Shown here: one piece after another, positions 1 to 8,409 of the stretch
Layout of the letters: the number at the start of each line of letters is the position of its first letter
Numbering within the stretch: position 1 is the first letter of the stretch
Source of the DNA: Chalara sp. BL73
Taxonomy: Eukaryota; Ascomycota; Leotiomycetes; Helotiales
Reading direction: 5' to 3'
DNA: 64,000 bases
Assembly (NCBI GenBank): GCA_918026815.1
Contig: CAKJVC010000068.1
Location: 620,001-684,000, forward strand
The notes under the pieces: model-generated
The model's database searches: none
What the model was told of the DNA's origin: nothing
What the model saw: only the letters and a program-made list of their open reading frames with translations
Made by a program: the position numbers and the translations under genes

Positions 1-632
1 GAAGAGTTGAAGCTTTAGGCTACACCTCACGAGTAACCCAGTCAATAGCAACCAATCTAGCAGCGTGTGCAAATATGCAAAAGGAATATGGATATGCGGA
101 ATTAATTCTCTATACCAGCTTCCCTGGGCTTTTGAAGGCTGCTGCTGAGCAGTTAGAAATTGACATTACGAGCGTGTCTCCATACACCCTTCACGCCCTA
201 TCTATCTTAGCCGCTGTGTTGGGGGCTAGGAATGAGGATCGCAGGTCTGAGATTCTCCACCAACGTGTTATTGATGGTTTCATGGCTCTAAATGGTAAAA
301 AGTCACGACGACTTTACGAGAGTGCGATCAACAAAGGCCAGGCCATGCGCGACCAATTCAAGTACCGCGAGGCTCGAAAGCACTACCATGAGTGGCTGAA
401 AATATCTGATCAGAACTTGGGGCCAGAATCAAGTCAGTCTCACGAGATGCGGGAAAGGCTGATTGATATAGATCATCGGGAGAAAAAGTTGGACGAACTA
501 TCTCAGAGCTTGAAAGGTCCAGAAGCACAGGAGCTTGATACTTGGAGGCAACTCAGCCCCATCTTTGTCGCAACTCTAGGCATACTCGCAGCAGCTTTTA
601 TGACTTGGATATGGGTACTTTGGACATTATAG
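1..632 (+). CDS. TPR-like protein, C-terminal part, tail-anchored (5' partial)
   Basis: The reading frame is open from base 3 to the stop at 630-632, so the gene starts outside the window; the first in-window ATG at 75 is internal. The visible 209 residues are helical. A segment around bases 330-430 (INKGQAMRDQFKYREARKHY, then the LGPES-type turn) resembles a kinesin-light-chain-type TPR hairpin. The last ~20 residues (FVATLGILAAAFMTWIWVLW) form one hydrophobic helix ending in WTL, which suggests a tail-anchored membrane protein. In fungi such TPRs often form the C-terminal half of NB-ARC/NACHT or kinesin-light-chain-like proteins, but no nucleotide-binding domain is visible here, so the full architecture is unknown. 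The TPR call is moderate; the membrane anchor is clear from sequence. Confidence 0.55.
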   Translation, partial: RVEALGYTSRVTQSIATNLAACANMQKEYGYAELILYTSFPGLLKAAAEQLEIDITSVSPYTLHALSILAAVLGARNEDRRSEILHQRVIDGFMALNGKKSRRLYESAINKGQAMRDQFKYREARKHYHEWLKISDQNLGPESSQSHEMRERLIDIDHREKKLDELSQSLKGPEAQELDTWRQLSPIFVATLGILAAAFMTWIWVLWTL

Positions 633-888
633 AGTCGTCTCGACCTTGCACACTACTAATATTGTCTTTCATTTGACTTGCCATATAGTTCTTTTACATT
701 AATTTGAGTCACTAATAGTTGTGTGACTTCAATATCAAAGGCTGTCTCTGAATATACAAGTTTGCATTCTTAGAATTATATATGTTGCATGCTTTTAAGG
801 TACAACTGTAAAAGACAAAATCCTCACAAGGCACCAACCACCATCCAATATTCCGACGCGAATGACTTGAGGCGAAAAATTCTACATG
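633..888. other. Convergent intergenic spacer
   Basis: AT-rich 3' flank between two convergent genes. It contains only short, unsupported open frames and no recognisable RNA gene. Confidence 0.5.
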
Positions 889-2280
889 TTACATTTGGTC
901 CCTCCTTCCATAAGAAAAGGGGCACTCAGTTGAACCACGCATCCTCAAGAACTCAATCGTTGTTCTCATTTCATCGAGTCCTTTTCCTTCCTGAGGATTC
1001 GGGCCGATAGTCTCCAGACTGTATCCAAGAGGTTGATACTTGTTACTGCTTAGATCTGGGGCTCTACCACCAAGCACTCTCAACAAAAGTGGCACCGGAC
1101 CCCATCTAGTCCAGAACGTGGGTCTAATGTACCACGGCCTGAATCCAGAGTGACTAAAGTTGTACAATCCTGACACTGGGTTTGGGTTATCATCGACAGC
1201 CTTCACAGCAAGGAAGTGAGGCCTTGGGAGATATATATGCCGTAACGCAAACTTTCGAACGCTCAAAAATGCTATCAAAGCTGGCCTCAAGAGTGGCCCG
1301 GGGGCTTCCAGACTTTAGAAAGTATCGTTAGCTACACCATTCGTCTTTCAATTCAAAGAGTTAAAAAGAACGCCTACTTAAGACTGATCCTCATCGTGTC
1401 GTCCAATTCAAAAGCAATTACTTTTCGCAAAAATGTCGTTATGGCCCTAGGCATGGCAGAAGTCGCGGAATCCACGTAAACTCTAACATACTGATCGTTC
1501 GTAGCTACTGGTTTAGCAACAGCAGTTTCATACTGAATAGTCCAATCTCGAAGCTCAATTGCGAAATGAAGACCACTTCTCCAGCCCCCGGGACTTGACG
1601 GTAGAGGCGTGAACGGAATTTCCATGTCTTCACCGAGGTTTCGATGAAATATTCCAATTGCGCAAATCTCCACGTCGGTGAGCTCTCGCCACTCGCCCTC
1701 ATCCACAATACGGAGCGACTCAACAAGTCCAGAGCCCAAAGTGTGCAACAAATCCTCATCTAGAATCTTGCCAGCCTTACGATATCGCGCATGTAAAAAG
1801 TTCATTCGAGCTACCGCCTGCAAGTAGCGTATTGAATCTCGTTCTTTCGATTGCACCTCCCGTAACAGAATCTCTGTATCAATAGCGCGCTTCGCCGCAT
1901 TCCTTCTGTTATTTTGTCCAGTGACTGCGAAAAGCTTCGACATAGTAGGGATTCCGCCAGCCTAATTGTGATTTGTTAGCAAAATGTGGCTAAAACTCCA
2001 AAGGAATGAGACGAACCTTGAGCAAGGCGATAGTTCGGGCTTTGTTGAACGCGTAAGGAAATTCAAGCTCTTGAAGCTGGGTCATAATGTCGTAAGCTTC
2101 TTTTGTAGTCATTGTTGATAGTGGCCTTTGCCCATTGGTAAAACCAGAACTGATATGGTCCGCGCGCTGGAACCGAAGAAACCGAACTAAGAGGAGATAT
2201 GCGGAAAGTAGGATGGCCAAATGCAGACGAATGTTCCATATGGAATCGATGGCCGTGGCAATATTGTAATGTAAAGACAT
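889..2280 (-). CDS. MpaB-like ER-bound oxygenase (DUF2236 / rubber-oxygenase-like catalytic domain)
   Basis: Three-exon gene on the minus strand: 2280-2017, 1961-1378 and 1312-889, with GT-AG introns 2016-1962 and 1377-1313. The exons sum to 1272 nt, or 423 aa. The start at 2280 puts a membrane helix (LHLAILLSAYLLLVRFLRF) near the N-terminus. Family features follow: EFPYAFNKARTIALLK continuing across intron 1 into AGGIPTMSKLF; VARMNFLHARYRKAGKILD with conserved histidine; and a C-terminal RKFALRHIYLPRP segment followed by PWYIRPTFWTRWGP. This order matches fungal ER-bound oxygenases such as the mycophenolic-acid enzyme MpaB, which cleaves a prenyl side chain oxidatively. The relatives are haem-dependent and the substrate here is unknown. 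A MULE transposon lies about 0.5 kb upstream of the start codon, probably within promoter DNA. Both the splice model and the family call are well supported by frame continuity. Confidence 0.82.
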
Positions 2281-2769
2281 ATCGAACAAGACTTTAGAAT
2301 TGTCAACGTAAATGTCAAAATTTTCGTACGCTCGAATATTTCTAATGCCAAATATATTCGACTTTTTGTGTATGCACGAATAGTAATATCTCACCCAAGT
2401 TTAAACATGCAAGAATTTAAGTATTCAAAGAGATCGGGTTATTTTTTTTTTCGGTTTGGTGGAACCCGTGGAGCATTTCGGTTGTACCTCAACATTATGC
2501 TTCGCTTGATTATAATCTTGAGAAATTAATAAACACTGCAAGGGCACGTGCAACTCTTTGGTCCTTTTCCACTGATTCTCAGCGGGGAGGGGGGGGGGGG
2601 GGGTTTGGATGTCTTAAGACAAACACTAGTTTCGCAATAATGATCCTCAAAATTTTAGCCTTCTTCAGCTCTAGTTCTAAGCCCCGAGCATTCAATATAC
2701 GCGAAATTGTTCTAAGCTCTGGAAATAAAAGCGAGATAACGAATATTAGAACTAATTTATGATCCGTAA
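2281..2769. other. mpaB-like upstream region with G15 run
   Basis: Non-coding 5' flank of the oxygenase gene. It holds a 15-base homopolymeric G run at about 2589-2603 and otherwise AT-rich DNA up to the transposon target-site duplication. No coding signal was seen. Confidence 0.5.
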
Positions 2770-2778
2770 ATAAATAAA
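2770..2778. repeat. Left target-site duplication of MULE (9 bp)
   Basis: ATAAATAAA sits immediately outside the left end of the inverted repeat and is repeated exactly outside the right end at 5359-5367. A 9-bp duplication is typical of Mutator-like transposition. The sequence is AT-rich, so chance similarity cannot be fully excluded, but both copies abut the repeat ends exactly. Confidence 0.8.
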
Positions 2779-2851
2779 CGGCAAATATCTGAAATACCAT
2801 CGAAAAGTCAGTAAATATCTCAAATACCACCACTAAATTTGGAGGCTTTCT
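2779..2851 (+). repeat. MULE left terminal inverted repeat (73 bp)
   Basis: Begins CGGCAAATATCT and ends GGAGGCTTTCT. Aligned against the reverse complement of 5286-5358 it shows only 6 mismatches over 73 bp, about 92% identity. It contains two copies of the AAATACCA core. Confidence 0.93.
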
Positions 2852-2874
2852 GGGCGTACCACCGTTTTGAAACA

Positions 2875-2985
2875 GTGGTACGTCAGATATCTGCCAACCA
2901 AATGATGGTATTTCAGATATTCTAGTAGTTACAGGTAATCTTTCTGAAATACCATCATTTTGTTGGCAGATATCTGACGTACCAC
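2875..2985. repeat. 43-bp internal inverted repeat in the left subterminal region
   Basis: The left arm 2875-2917 and right arm 2943-2985 are reverse complements with a single mismatch, separated by a 25-bp loop. Each arm carries the GTACCAC and GATATCTG-type modules plus the AAATACCATC core. It could form a hairpin or be a paired transposase-binding array. Alternatively it could be a nested copy of an older, shorter inverted-repeat unit. Confidence 0.9.
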
Positions 2986-3089
2986 CATTTGCCGCCAAGA
3001 GACTAAAACACATGACCCACAAACCTTAATACTATTGTAACTTGAAATCCTTTTATTCCTTTCAATTGTAATTTTATCGATATCGTATC

Positions 3090-5060
3090 ATGGCTCTCGA
3101 AATAGGCTCTACGTTTCCTGATATTTCTTCAGCTAAGTTAGCTATCAAAAGCTTTGTTGCAAACGCTTCTGAATCATGGAAAGCTACTCATTCAGATAAA
3201 AAACGATTCAATATTGTATGTCGAACGCCGCGTAACTGCAAGTTCAAAATTAGAGCTTGTAATTCTAAAAGAAAAGGAGTTGTTATAACTCATCTGGAAC
3301 CCCATACTTGCTCTCCTGCAAGTCACTTTCAAGCTTCAAATACAAACAGTTTGGAGTATATAATACCTCATCACCGTTCTTCGATTATCGAGAATCCTAG
3401 AATTACTCCAAAGCAAATTCAATCAACTGAACGCTTGCAATTTTATAACAAAATTCCGTACCTTCAAGCGTATCGTGTAAAGCAGGCTGTTCTCGACGAG
3501 ATGTATGGTGATGAAACTGAATCGTTTGCGCTATTTCCTAGCTATATCGAAAGGTTCAAAGAAATCGATGAAAACAATTACGCTGTACTTCAAACGCAGG
3601 CTGATAACGTATTCCAAGCAGCTTTTTTTGCTCCAGGCCCTCTTCGTTTAGCTGCAAAACAGCTTCGTCAGTTCTTTGCTCTTGATGGAACTCATACAAA
3701 GTCGCGATATCGTATGATATTGTTGATTTGTTGTGGAATCGACGCCAACGACAAAGTAGTGCCTTTAGCCTGGGCATTAGTACCTATTGAAGAAGAGTAT
3801 TGGTGGAGCTGGTTTTTACGTCATTTAAAGATTGCTTTTCCAGTAACTTTGCAACGTCGCCATACTTTTATTTCTGATCGTGAAAAGGGTATGGCGAAAG
3901 CTATAGTAGAGGAGTATCCTGCAGCAATTCATCTTCACTGTTGTCAGCATATTGCAGATAACTTACAGCAAAGATTCGGTAACAAAGTGAAGCCACTTTT
4001 CTGGAGAGCATGTAAAGCTAAAACGCCATTGTTGTTCAAAGCCGAAATGATGAAGTTGAAAGAACTAAGTACGCCTGCTTTCGATTACCTTTGCAATATC
4101 GACAAAGAGCTTTGGACTAGAGCATATTCTAAATATCCTCGATTTGGCCATAATACTTCTAATATTGTCGAATCGTTGAATTCAGTTTGGAGTGATTATC
4201 GACGTTTGCCTCCTCTTCGATTACTAGACGGTATTTATTTGGCAGCGACTGAAACGTGGTTCAAAAGGCGTTCAGAAACTAGCAAATCTAATGATCTTGC
4301 TAACGTGCCAATGGCCAAATTCAAAAGCCGAATACAAGCTTCTCGTCGATATCGAGTTTATCTTTCAGATCAAAATATTGCGCAAGTCGAGGATCCTGAA
4401 TCAGGCCGGAAGTGGGTAGTTGTTTTGAATCAAAAGTATTGCGACTGTACAGATTTCAATGAGTATCAATCGCCTTGTTCTCACGCAATTGCCGCTGCAA
4501 AATTTCTGCGAATCGATTCAATTGAGCTTTTTGATCAGTATTTCACTACGCAGGCTTACGAGTCGACTTACCGCCATACAGTACTACCAGTTTCAATCGA
4601 AAACCTTCCTCGTGACGATTCAATTAAGCCACCGATTTTGCGCAAAGCAGCTGGCCGACCTCGAACAAAACGCGTACGCAAAGGCCAGTGGAGCAGAAAA
4701 CAAACACGCTGTGGGAATTGCCTTGAATGGGGTCATAATCGCCGTCGTTGTACAAATCAGCCTGTTTCAAATGGACGTCGAGAACGAGCTTACGAATGGC
4801 TACAATCGGAATCTGAGAATGAGGATAGTAGAGAGGAAGAAGAGGATCAATTGAGTACCGACGAAGAAGAGGAATCACGCCTCGATCAAGAGTTAGGCAT
4901 ACAAATTGAAGAGGTTGATCAGGCTATTGAGCTGGATACAAGTGATAGCAGCTATAACTTTTCAGAAGTCGACAGCGATATTTTCGATCAAGATTCTATT
5001 CAACCTACAGATCTAGCTTTACGATTTTCTACAAGGTCTGGGAAAGCGTATGGAATATAA
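3090..5060 (+). CDS. MULE transposase with FAR1-like N-terminus, SWIM and CCHC zinc fingers
   Basis: Single-exon 656-aa transposase of the MULE element. Domains in order: an N-terminal FAR1/WRKY-like zinc-binding region (residues ~8-76, with C44, C50, H72 and C74); a DDE catalytic core with D199 (ALDGTHTK), D263 (ISDREKG), a C2H-type CCQH segment at 284-287, and E361 (NIVESLNSVW); a SWIM zinc finger with C451-x-C453 and C463-x-H465; an AT-hook-like GRPRTKR at 522-528; a CCHC zinc knuckle with C541, C544, H549 and C554; and a strongly acidic tail. All catalytic and zinc-binding residues are present and there are no internal stops, so the enzyme is potentially active. It catalyses cut-and-paste transposition using the flanking inverted repeats. 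Confidence 0.96.
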   Translation: MALEIGSTFPDISSAKLAIKSFVANASESWKATHSDKKRFNIVCRTPRNCKFKIRACNSKRKGVVITHLEPHTCSPASHFQASNTNSLEYIIPHHRSSIIENPRITPKQIQSTERLQFYNKIPYLQAYRVKQAVLDEMYGDETESFALFPSYIERFKEIDENNYAVLQTQADNVFQAAFFAPGPLRLAAKQLRQFFALDGTHTKSRYRMILLICCGIDANDKVVPLAWALVPIEEEYWWSWFLRHLKIAFPVTLQRRHTFISDREKGMAKAIVEEYPAAIHLHCCQHIADNLQQRFGNKVKPLFWRACKAKTPLLFKAEMMKLKELSTPAFDYLCNIDKELWTRAYSKYPRFGHNTSNIVESLNSVWSDYRRLPPLRLLDGIYLAATETWFKRRSETSKSNDLANVPMAKFKSRIQASRRYRVYLSDQNIAQVEDPESGRKWVVVLNQKYCDCTDFNEYQSPCSHAIAAAKFLRIDSIELFDQYFTTQAYESTYRHTVLPVSIENLPRDDSIKPPILRKAAGRPRTKRVRKGQWSRKQTRCGNCLEWGHNRRRCTNQPVSNGRRERAYEWLQSESENEDSREEEEDQLSTDEEEESRLDQELGIQIEEVDQAIELDTSDSSYNFSEVDSDIFDQDSIQPTDLALRFSTRSGKAYGI

Positions 5061-5143
5061 TTGATTTTAGGAATACAACAATAAAAGTACATTGATTTCT
5101 GGCCAATATTCTACTTACAGCGTACCTACAACGTGCTTACAGC

Positions 5144-5270
5144 GAGTGTTGAAGGCTTTCTCAAATACCATCAATTATTTGGTGGCTTTCTGAAATACCA
5201 TTAAAAATTTAAGAGTGTTGGAGGCTTTCTCAAATACCATCAATTATTTGGTGGCTTTCTGAAATACCAT
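5144..5270 (+). repeat. 58-bp direct repeat pair in the right subterminal region of the MULE
   Basis: Copies at 5144-5201 and 5213-5270 start GAGTGTTG and end GAAATACCAT, differing at one position. Each contains two AAATACCAT cores in GGCTTTCT context. They lie between the transposase stop and the right terminal repeat. Confidence 0.92.
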
Positions 5271-5285
5271 CATTTGTGGTATATG

Positions 5286-5358
5286 AGAAAGCCTCCAAAT
5301 TCAGTGGTGGTATTTCAGATATTTATCGACTTTTTGATGGTATTTGAGATATTTGCCG
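5286..5358 (-). repeat. MULE right terminal inverted repeat (73 bp)
   Basis: Reverse complement of the left end (2779-2851) with 6 mismatches. It ends in GATATTTGCCG directly before the right 9-bp target duplication. Confidence 0.93.
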
Positions 5359-5367
5359 ATAAATAAA
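5359..5367. repeat. Right target-site duplication of MULE (9 bp)
   Basis: Exact copy of ATAAATAAA found at 2770-2778, directly abutting the right inverted repeat. Confidence 0.8.
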
Positions 5368-5583
5368 AGACCTAAAGATATTGCAATTAACCAAAGAAAG
5401 TCCCGCAATAATCTATCCTTAACAAATTAATGGGTATATACCCTTCTAGATTATATTTATACACAAATATAATATATCGCAGCTGTAGTAACAATCTATA
5501 ACGAGTAAAAAGCCTCTATATTCCTCTTTGTTCTTCTATCTACTCCCTTCAATGAGGCAGCTCCATCTTCACTTGATCCTTTA

Positions 5584-6261
5584 TCACAACTTCTCTTTTT
5601 GCAGCGATATCCACAGCCCATCGCAATTCGCAAACTCCTCTCCACGCTCACCCTTAACCGTTACCTCCAGAAACATTTTCCGCCCATCTATCCTGCCAAG
5701 GCTTGCTGTCACAATGACGCTTTGTGGGGTGGGTAAAGGCTTCCGAAGCCGTACCGTCATGCTTGCAGTGAAAAACCGAATGTTATTCAAATCCAAGATA
5801 TCTTGCGGATAATGCCCTCGCGCCTCGTTCTGTTTTTGGAACTCATGGTTGACAAAGATCAGACTCCCCATCGCCTCGTCCATCATGGAGGCAATGAACC
5901 CGCCGTGAGCTGACCCATTATAGCCGTTCACTCCCGGGCGTAGGTCGAACATCAGAGAGCTTGACTTAATTAACAGGGTTGGCCCAAGCTGCGAGAGAGC
6001 GACTGACGGAGCTCTCCTGTCAAGTTGAGAGTCAGAGAGCGCTGGGTCTTGGTAAAGGCCGATACAGTGAGGCACTGTCTCATGGTTCTTCAGAGTCTTC
6101 CTGAACAATTGATCTTGAGTTGGAGAATTTCCGAATGCATCTTCTTGAAGGCGAGCGGTAGGTGTGAATATAACTGCGCCAGGCCGTTCGAGAAGAGCGC
6201 TGCACCATGGGATTGACTTGAAATGGGCAATTGCGCGACTTGAAGACAGGTTTTGATCCAT
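5584..6261 (-). CDS. PaaI/4HBT-type hotdog-fold thioesterase family protein
   Basis: Intronless 225-aa protein. The first ATG of the frame is at 6261; the open stretch upstream of it has no ATG. The hallmark of the fungal 4HBT/PaaI superfamily is visible as VNGYNGSAHGGFIASMMDEA, where the HGG turn precedes the hot-dog helix and an acidic residue serves as the usual catalytic D/E. Beta strands follow (ASMTVRLRKPLPTPQSVIVT and RKMFLEVTVKGERGEEFANC). Such enzymes hydrolyse acyl-CoA or related thioesters; the acyl substrate cannot be read from the sequence. No targeting signal is obvious. The gene ends about 225 bp from the MULE right end. The fold assignment is firm, the specificity unknown. Confidence 0.85.
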   Translation of the reverse strand: MDQNLSSSRAIAHFKSIPWCSALLERPGAVIFTPTARLQEDAFGNSPTQDQLFRKTLKNHETVPHCIGLYQDPALSDSQLDRRAPSVALSQLGPTLLIKSSSLMFDLRPGVNGYNGSAHGGFIASMMDEAMGSLIFVNHEFQKQNEARGHYPQDILDLNNIRFFTASMTVRLRKPLPTPQSVIVTASLGRIDGRKMFLEVTVKGERGEEFANCDGLWISLQKEKL

Positions 6262-6837
6262 GTTTCTGTCGTTCCGTGGTAAATGACTGGCTGATAGCAA
6301 AATTTGTTAACAATAAAAGCAAGATTCTAAAGACTTAATATAGGGCCGAAGGCCCAAAACATAAACAGACATGACGTTTCGGCACTTATGATGCTACCTA
6401 GGCAACTTTACGAAGCGCAGTTTGCCTCGGACATTGAATCCCTGGTCTCCTGATCTCGTGATAGCAAAAGATCTTAGGTTTGAGACTTAATCTCTAGTCT
6501 CAGTTGTGGGGCTGATACCACAAAAAGGACGAGACTGGGAAGCCGAGTTCTGAGCCAAATTATAAAAATCTAGGGAAAACCGACAGGAAAGATCACGCAA
6601 GGAACTTTAAGTACTTGCGGCTCTATTCTGACTCTACTTAGTCGGGGTACACTTCCTAGCTATTTATACAGATATCGGTTTTAGCAAATGAACTGTTGAT
6701 ATAGTACACAATCGCAGACATAACACATATGCAAGTTGGGAATTATGAACAAACGCAAGCGCGAACACAGTCAGACGAGTGCTACATCCAGGTAGAATGA
6801 ACATGGTATGTGTATAACAGAATTTTAAAGAAGTTTG
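6262..6837. other. Intergenic region between thioesterase and bZIP genes
   Basis: About 0.6 kb holding the thioesterase promoter side and the bZIP 3' flank. No convincing coding frame or RNA gene was seen. Confidence 0.5.
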
Positions 6838-8409
6838 TTAGGCACTGTTTAAGCATAGCGCATAATCAATAGCTGCATCTACTGCAGACTTCTTGAAGCC
6901 AGGCGCACGTCCAAGGATGACCACGTGTAGGATAAGATCTTGACATTTGTTAGTCTGCCTATTTGAAATCTTGCATTTGAGTTAACCTTACGATCCAAAA
7001 ACCGCTGAACATCAAAGAATGACGATGTTCTACTTGAAATAAACCCATCGCATTCATTATTATCCTCTTCCAGCTGAGCAGTGCCAGGGCTCCAATTGGG
7101 CTCATCGTGACCATATCCTATAGAGTCCTCTTTATGAGTCTGAGACTGTGCTGTGGTTCCTGACGAGGACGCATATGATATAGTCGTGTAATCCGACAAC
7201 TGATCTGGTGGAGGGGTTGGTGCAGGGTATGGAACGTTACTTCGAATACCATATCCAGCGTAAGATGTGTCCAATGAAACCACTTTCTGCCTAAGATATC
7301 TTTCAACCTCATAACTATTAAACCAAATTCCGTCATAACCTCTCATCTCAAGGAACTTCGTATAGGCCTTCTCATTTTCTGAATGGTCAGTTCCAGACAA
7401 TCGATTAAAACCCAGGATACGTTTTGGAAGTCGCGTGTTCGCTGGAAATATAGCCCGGCCAGAGCCATCCTTCCTTGTATAGTGTCTCCCGGCGCCGCCG
7501 ATCATGTAAAACGGGAGACGTGATATCTCCAGCGACTCACCTGCCCCTTTGGAAAGGAGGTTTTTAAAATAAGGCTGCATTTTGCTTCTATCTGCAATAC
7601 AAGGCACAAGCCGGAAAACGCGGTAGAAGACCTGGGGGTTGGTTGCCGGATCCGTAAATAGCTGGAAGGCATATTCTAAGCAGTACCGGTGAACCTGCCT
7701 GGAAATACTACTTTCATGGAAACTCAGTGAGTGATATGTCTTACCCAGCTCCAATTCTTGGTACGGTGAAGGGAGCATTTTAGAACAGCCTCCACTGGGC
7801 CACAGAGAGTTCTGAGGCATATTATCATTCTCCTGGTAAACATGGGCTTCAGAGTGACAGTCAACTGTTGCATTTGATACTGGTGAGCTGTCAATAGTCA
7901 CTATAATCTCATTTTGGAGCTGTGAATTTGACGTAAAGTCAGACGGGTTCTCGACAGCATCTTGAGCTATTAATATTGAGGCATCTGCGCATCCTTCGAA
8001 TGTAAATTGTGCAGCCGCCTCATTTAATGATGATAAAAGCTCTGGTTCGCTTTTAGACAAATTTGATTTTCTAGCAGCGGCGTAGAATGTAGAGAAAACT
8101 TCCGATTGCCTTCGCAAATCTTGCTTGAGTTGATCGATACGTTTTTGAAGTTCAAGAATGGTACTGTCCTGCTTGGAGCGATACCTGTTTTGTGCCTGCC
8201 GAACCTGGTCTCTTCGCTTCTGCCAAATATTTCAGTTTACTTCTGATATCAAGTCGTCAACTTACCTGGAGTGGGTCTATATCAGAGGTCATCACCCTTG
8301 GACGACCGCGACGTTTAGGAGGTTCCGGATGAGGCAATTGCGGTTCCTTTCTCTCCGTGGGAGGGGATTCCATAGGATGCTGCATTGATCTGCCACCTGG
8401 TTCAATCAT
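6838..8409 (-). CDS. bZIP transcription factor with AT-hook-like N-terminus
   Basis: Three exons on the minus strand: 8409-8266, 8219-6992 and 6938-6838, giving 490 aa, with GT-AG introns 8265-8220 (46 bp) and 6991-6939 (53 bp). Exon 1 carries PPKRRGRPRV, an AT-hook-like patch. Exon 2 opens with the bZIP basic region KRRDQVRQAQNRYRSKQ and a short heptad region (ILELQKRIDQLKQDLRRQ). The middle holds a conserved region including FYRVFRLVPCI. The last intron can be read through in frame, but only to a stop at 6879-6881. Splicing it restores a C-terminus containing ILGRAPGFKKSAVDAAI, the typical ending of this fungal family, with stop TAA at 6840-6838. It is nuclear and DNA-binding; targets are unknown. 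It adjoins the putative flavonoid-glycoside gene group but is separated from it by ~1.9 kb. Confidence 0.85.

Larger units (their letters stand above)
2779..5358 (+). mobile_element. Mutator-like (MULE) DNA transposon, apparently complete
   Basis: A 2580-bp element bounded by 73-bp terminal inverted repeats and a perfect 9-bp target duplication, carrying one uninterrupted transposase frame (3090-5060). Subterminal DNA on both sides is built from many copies of a short motif (core AAATACCATC or AAATACCACC, usually preceded by TCTG or TCTC), about 13 copies in both orientations. That arrangement is expected for multiple transposase binding sites. The open transposase, near-identical ends and clean duplication suggest a recent insertion with little or no RIP-type decay. 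Fungal MULEs such as Hop of Fusarium oxysporum are the closest known kind. The element sits between the mpaB-like gene and the 3' end of the thioesterase gene. Confidence 0.93.

Noticed and set aside
2779..2851. MULE end repeats considered as a CRISPR-like or LTR structure
   Set aside because: Orientation is inverted, a 9-bp target duplication flanks the element, and the encoded protein is a DDE transposase, which identifies a DNA transposon.
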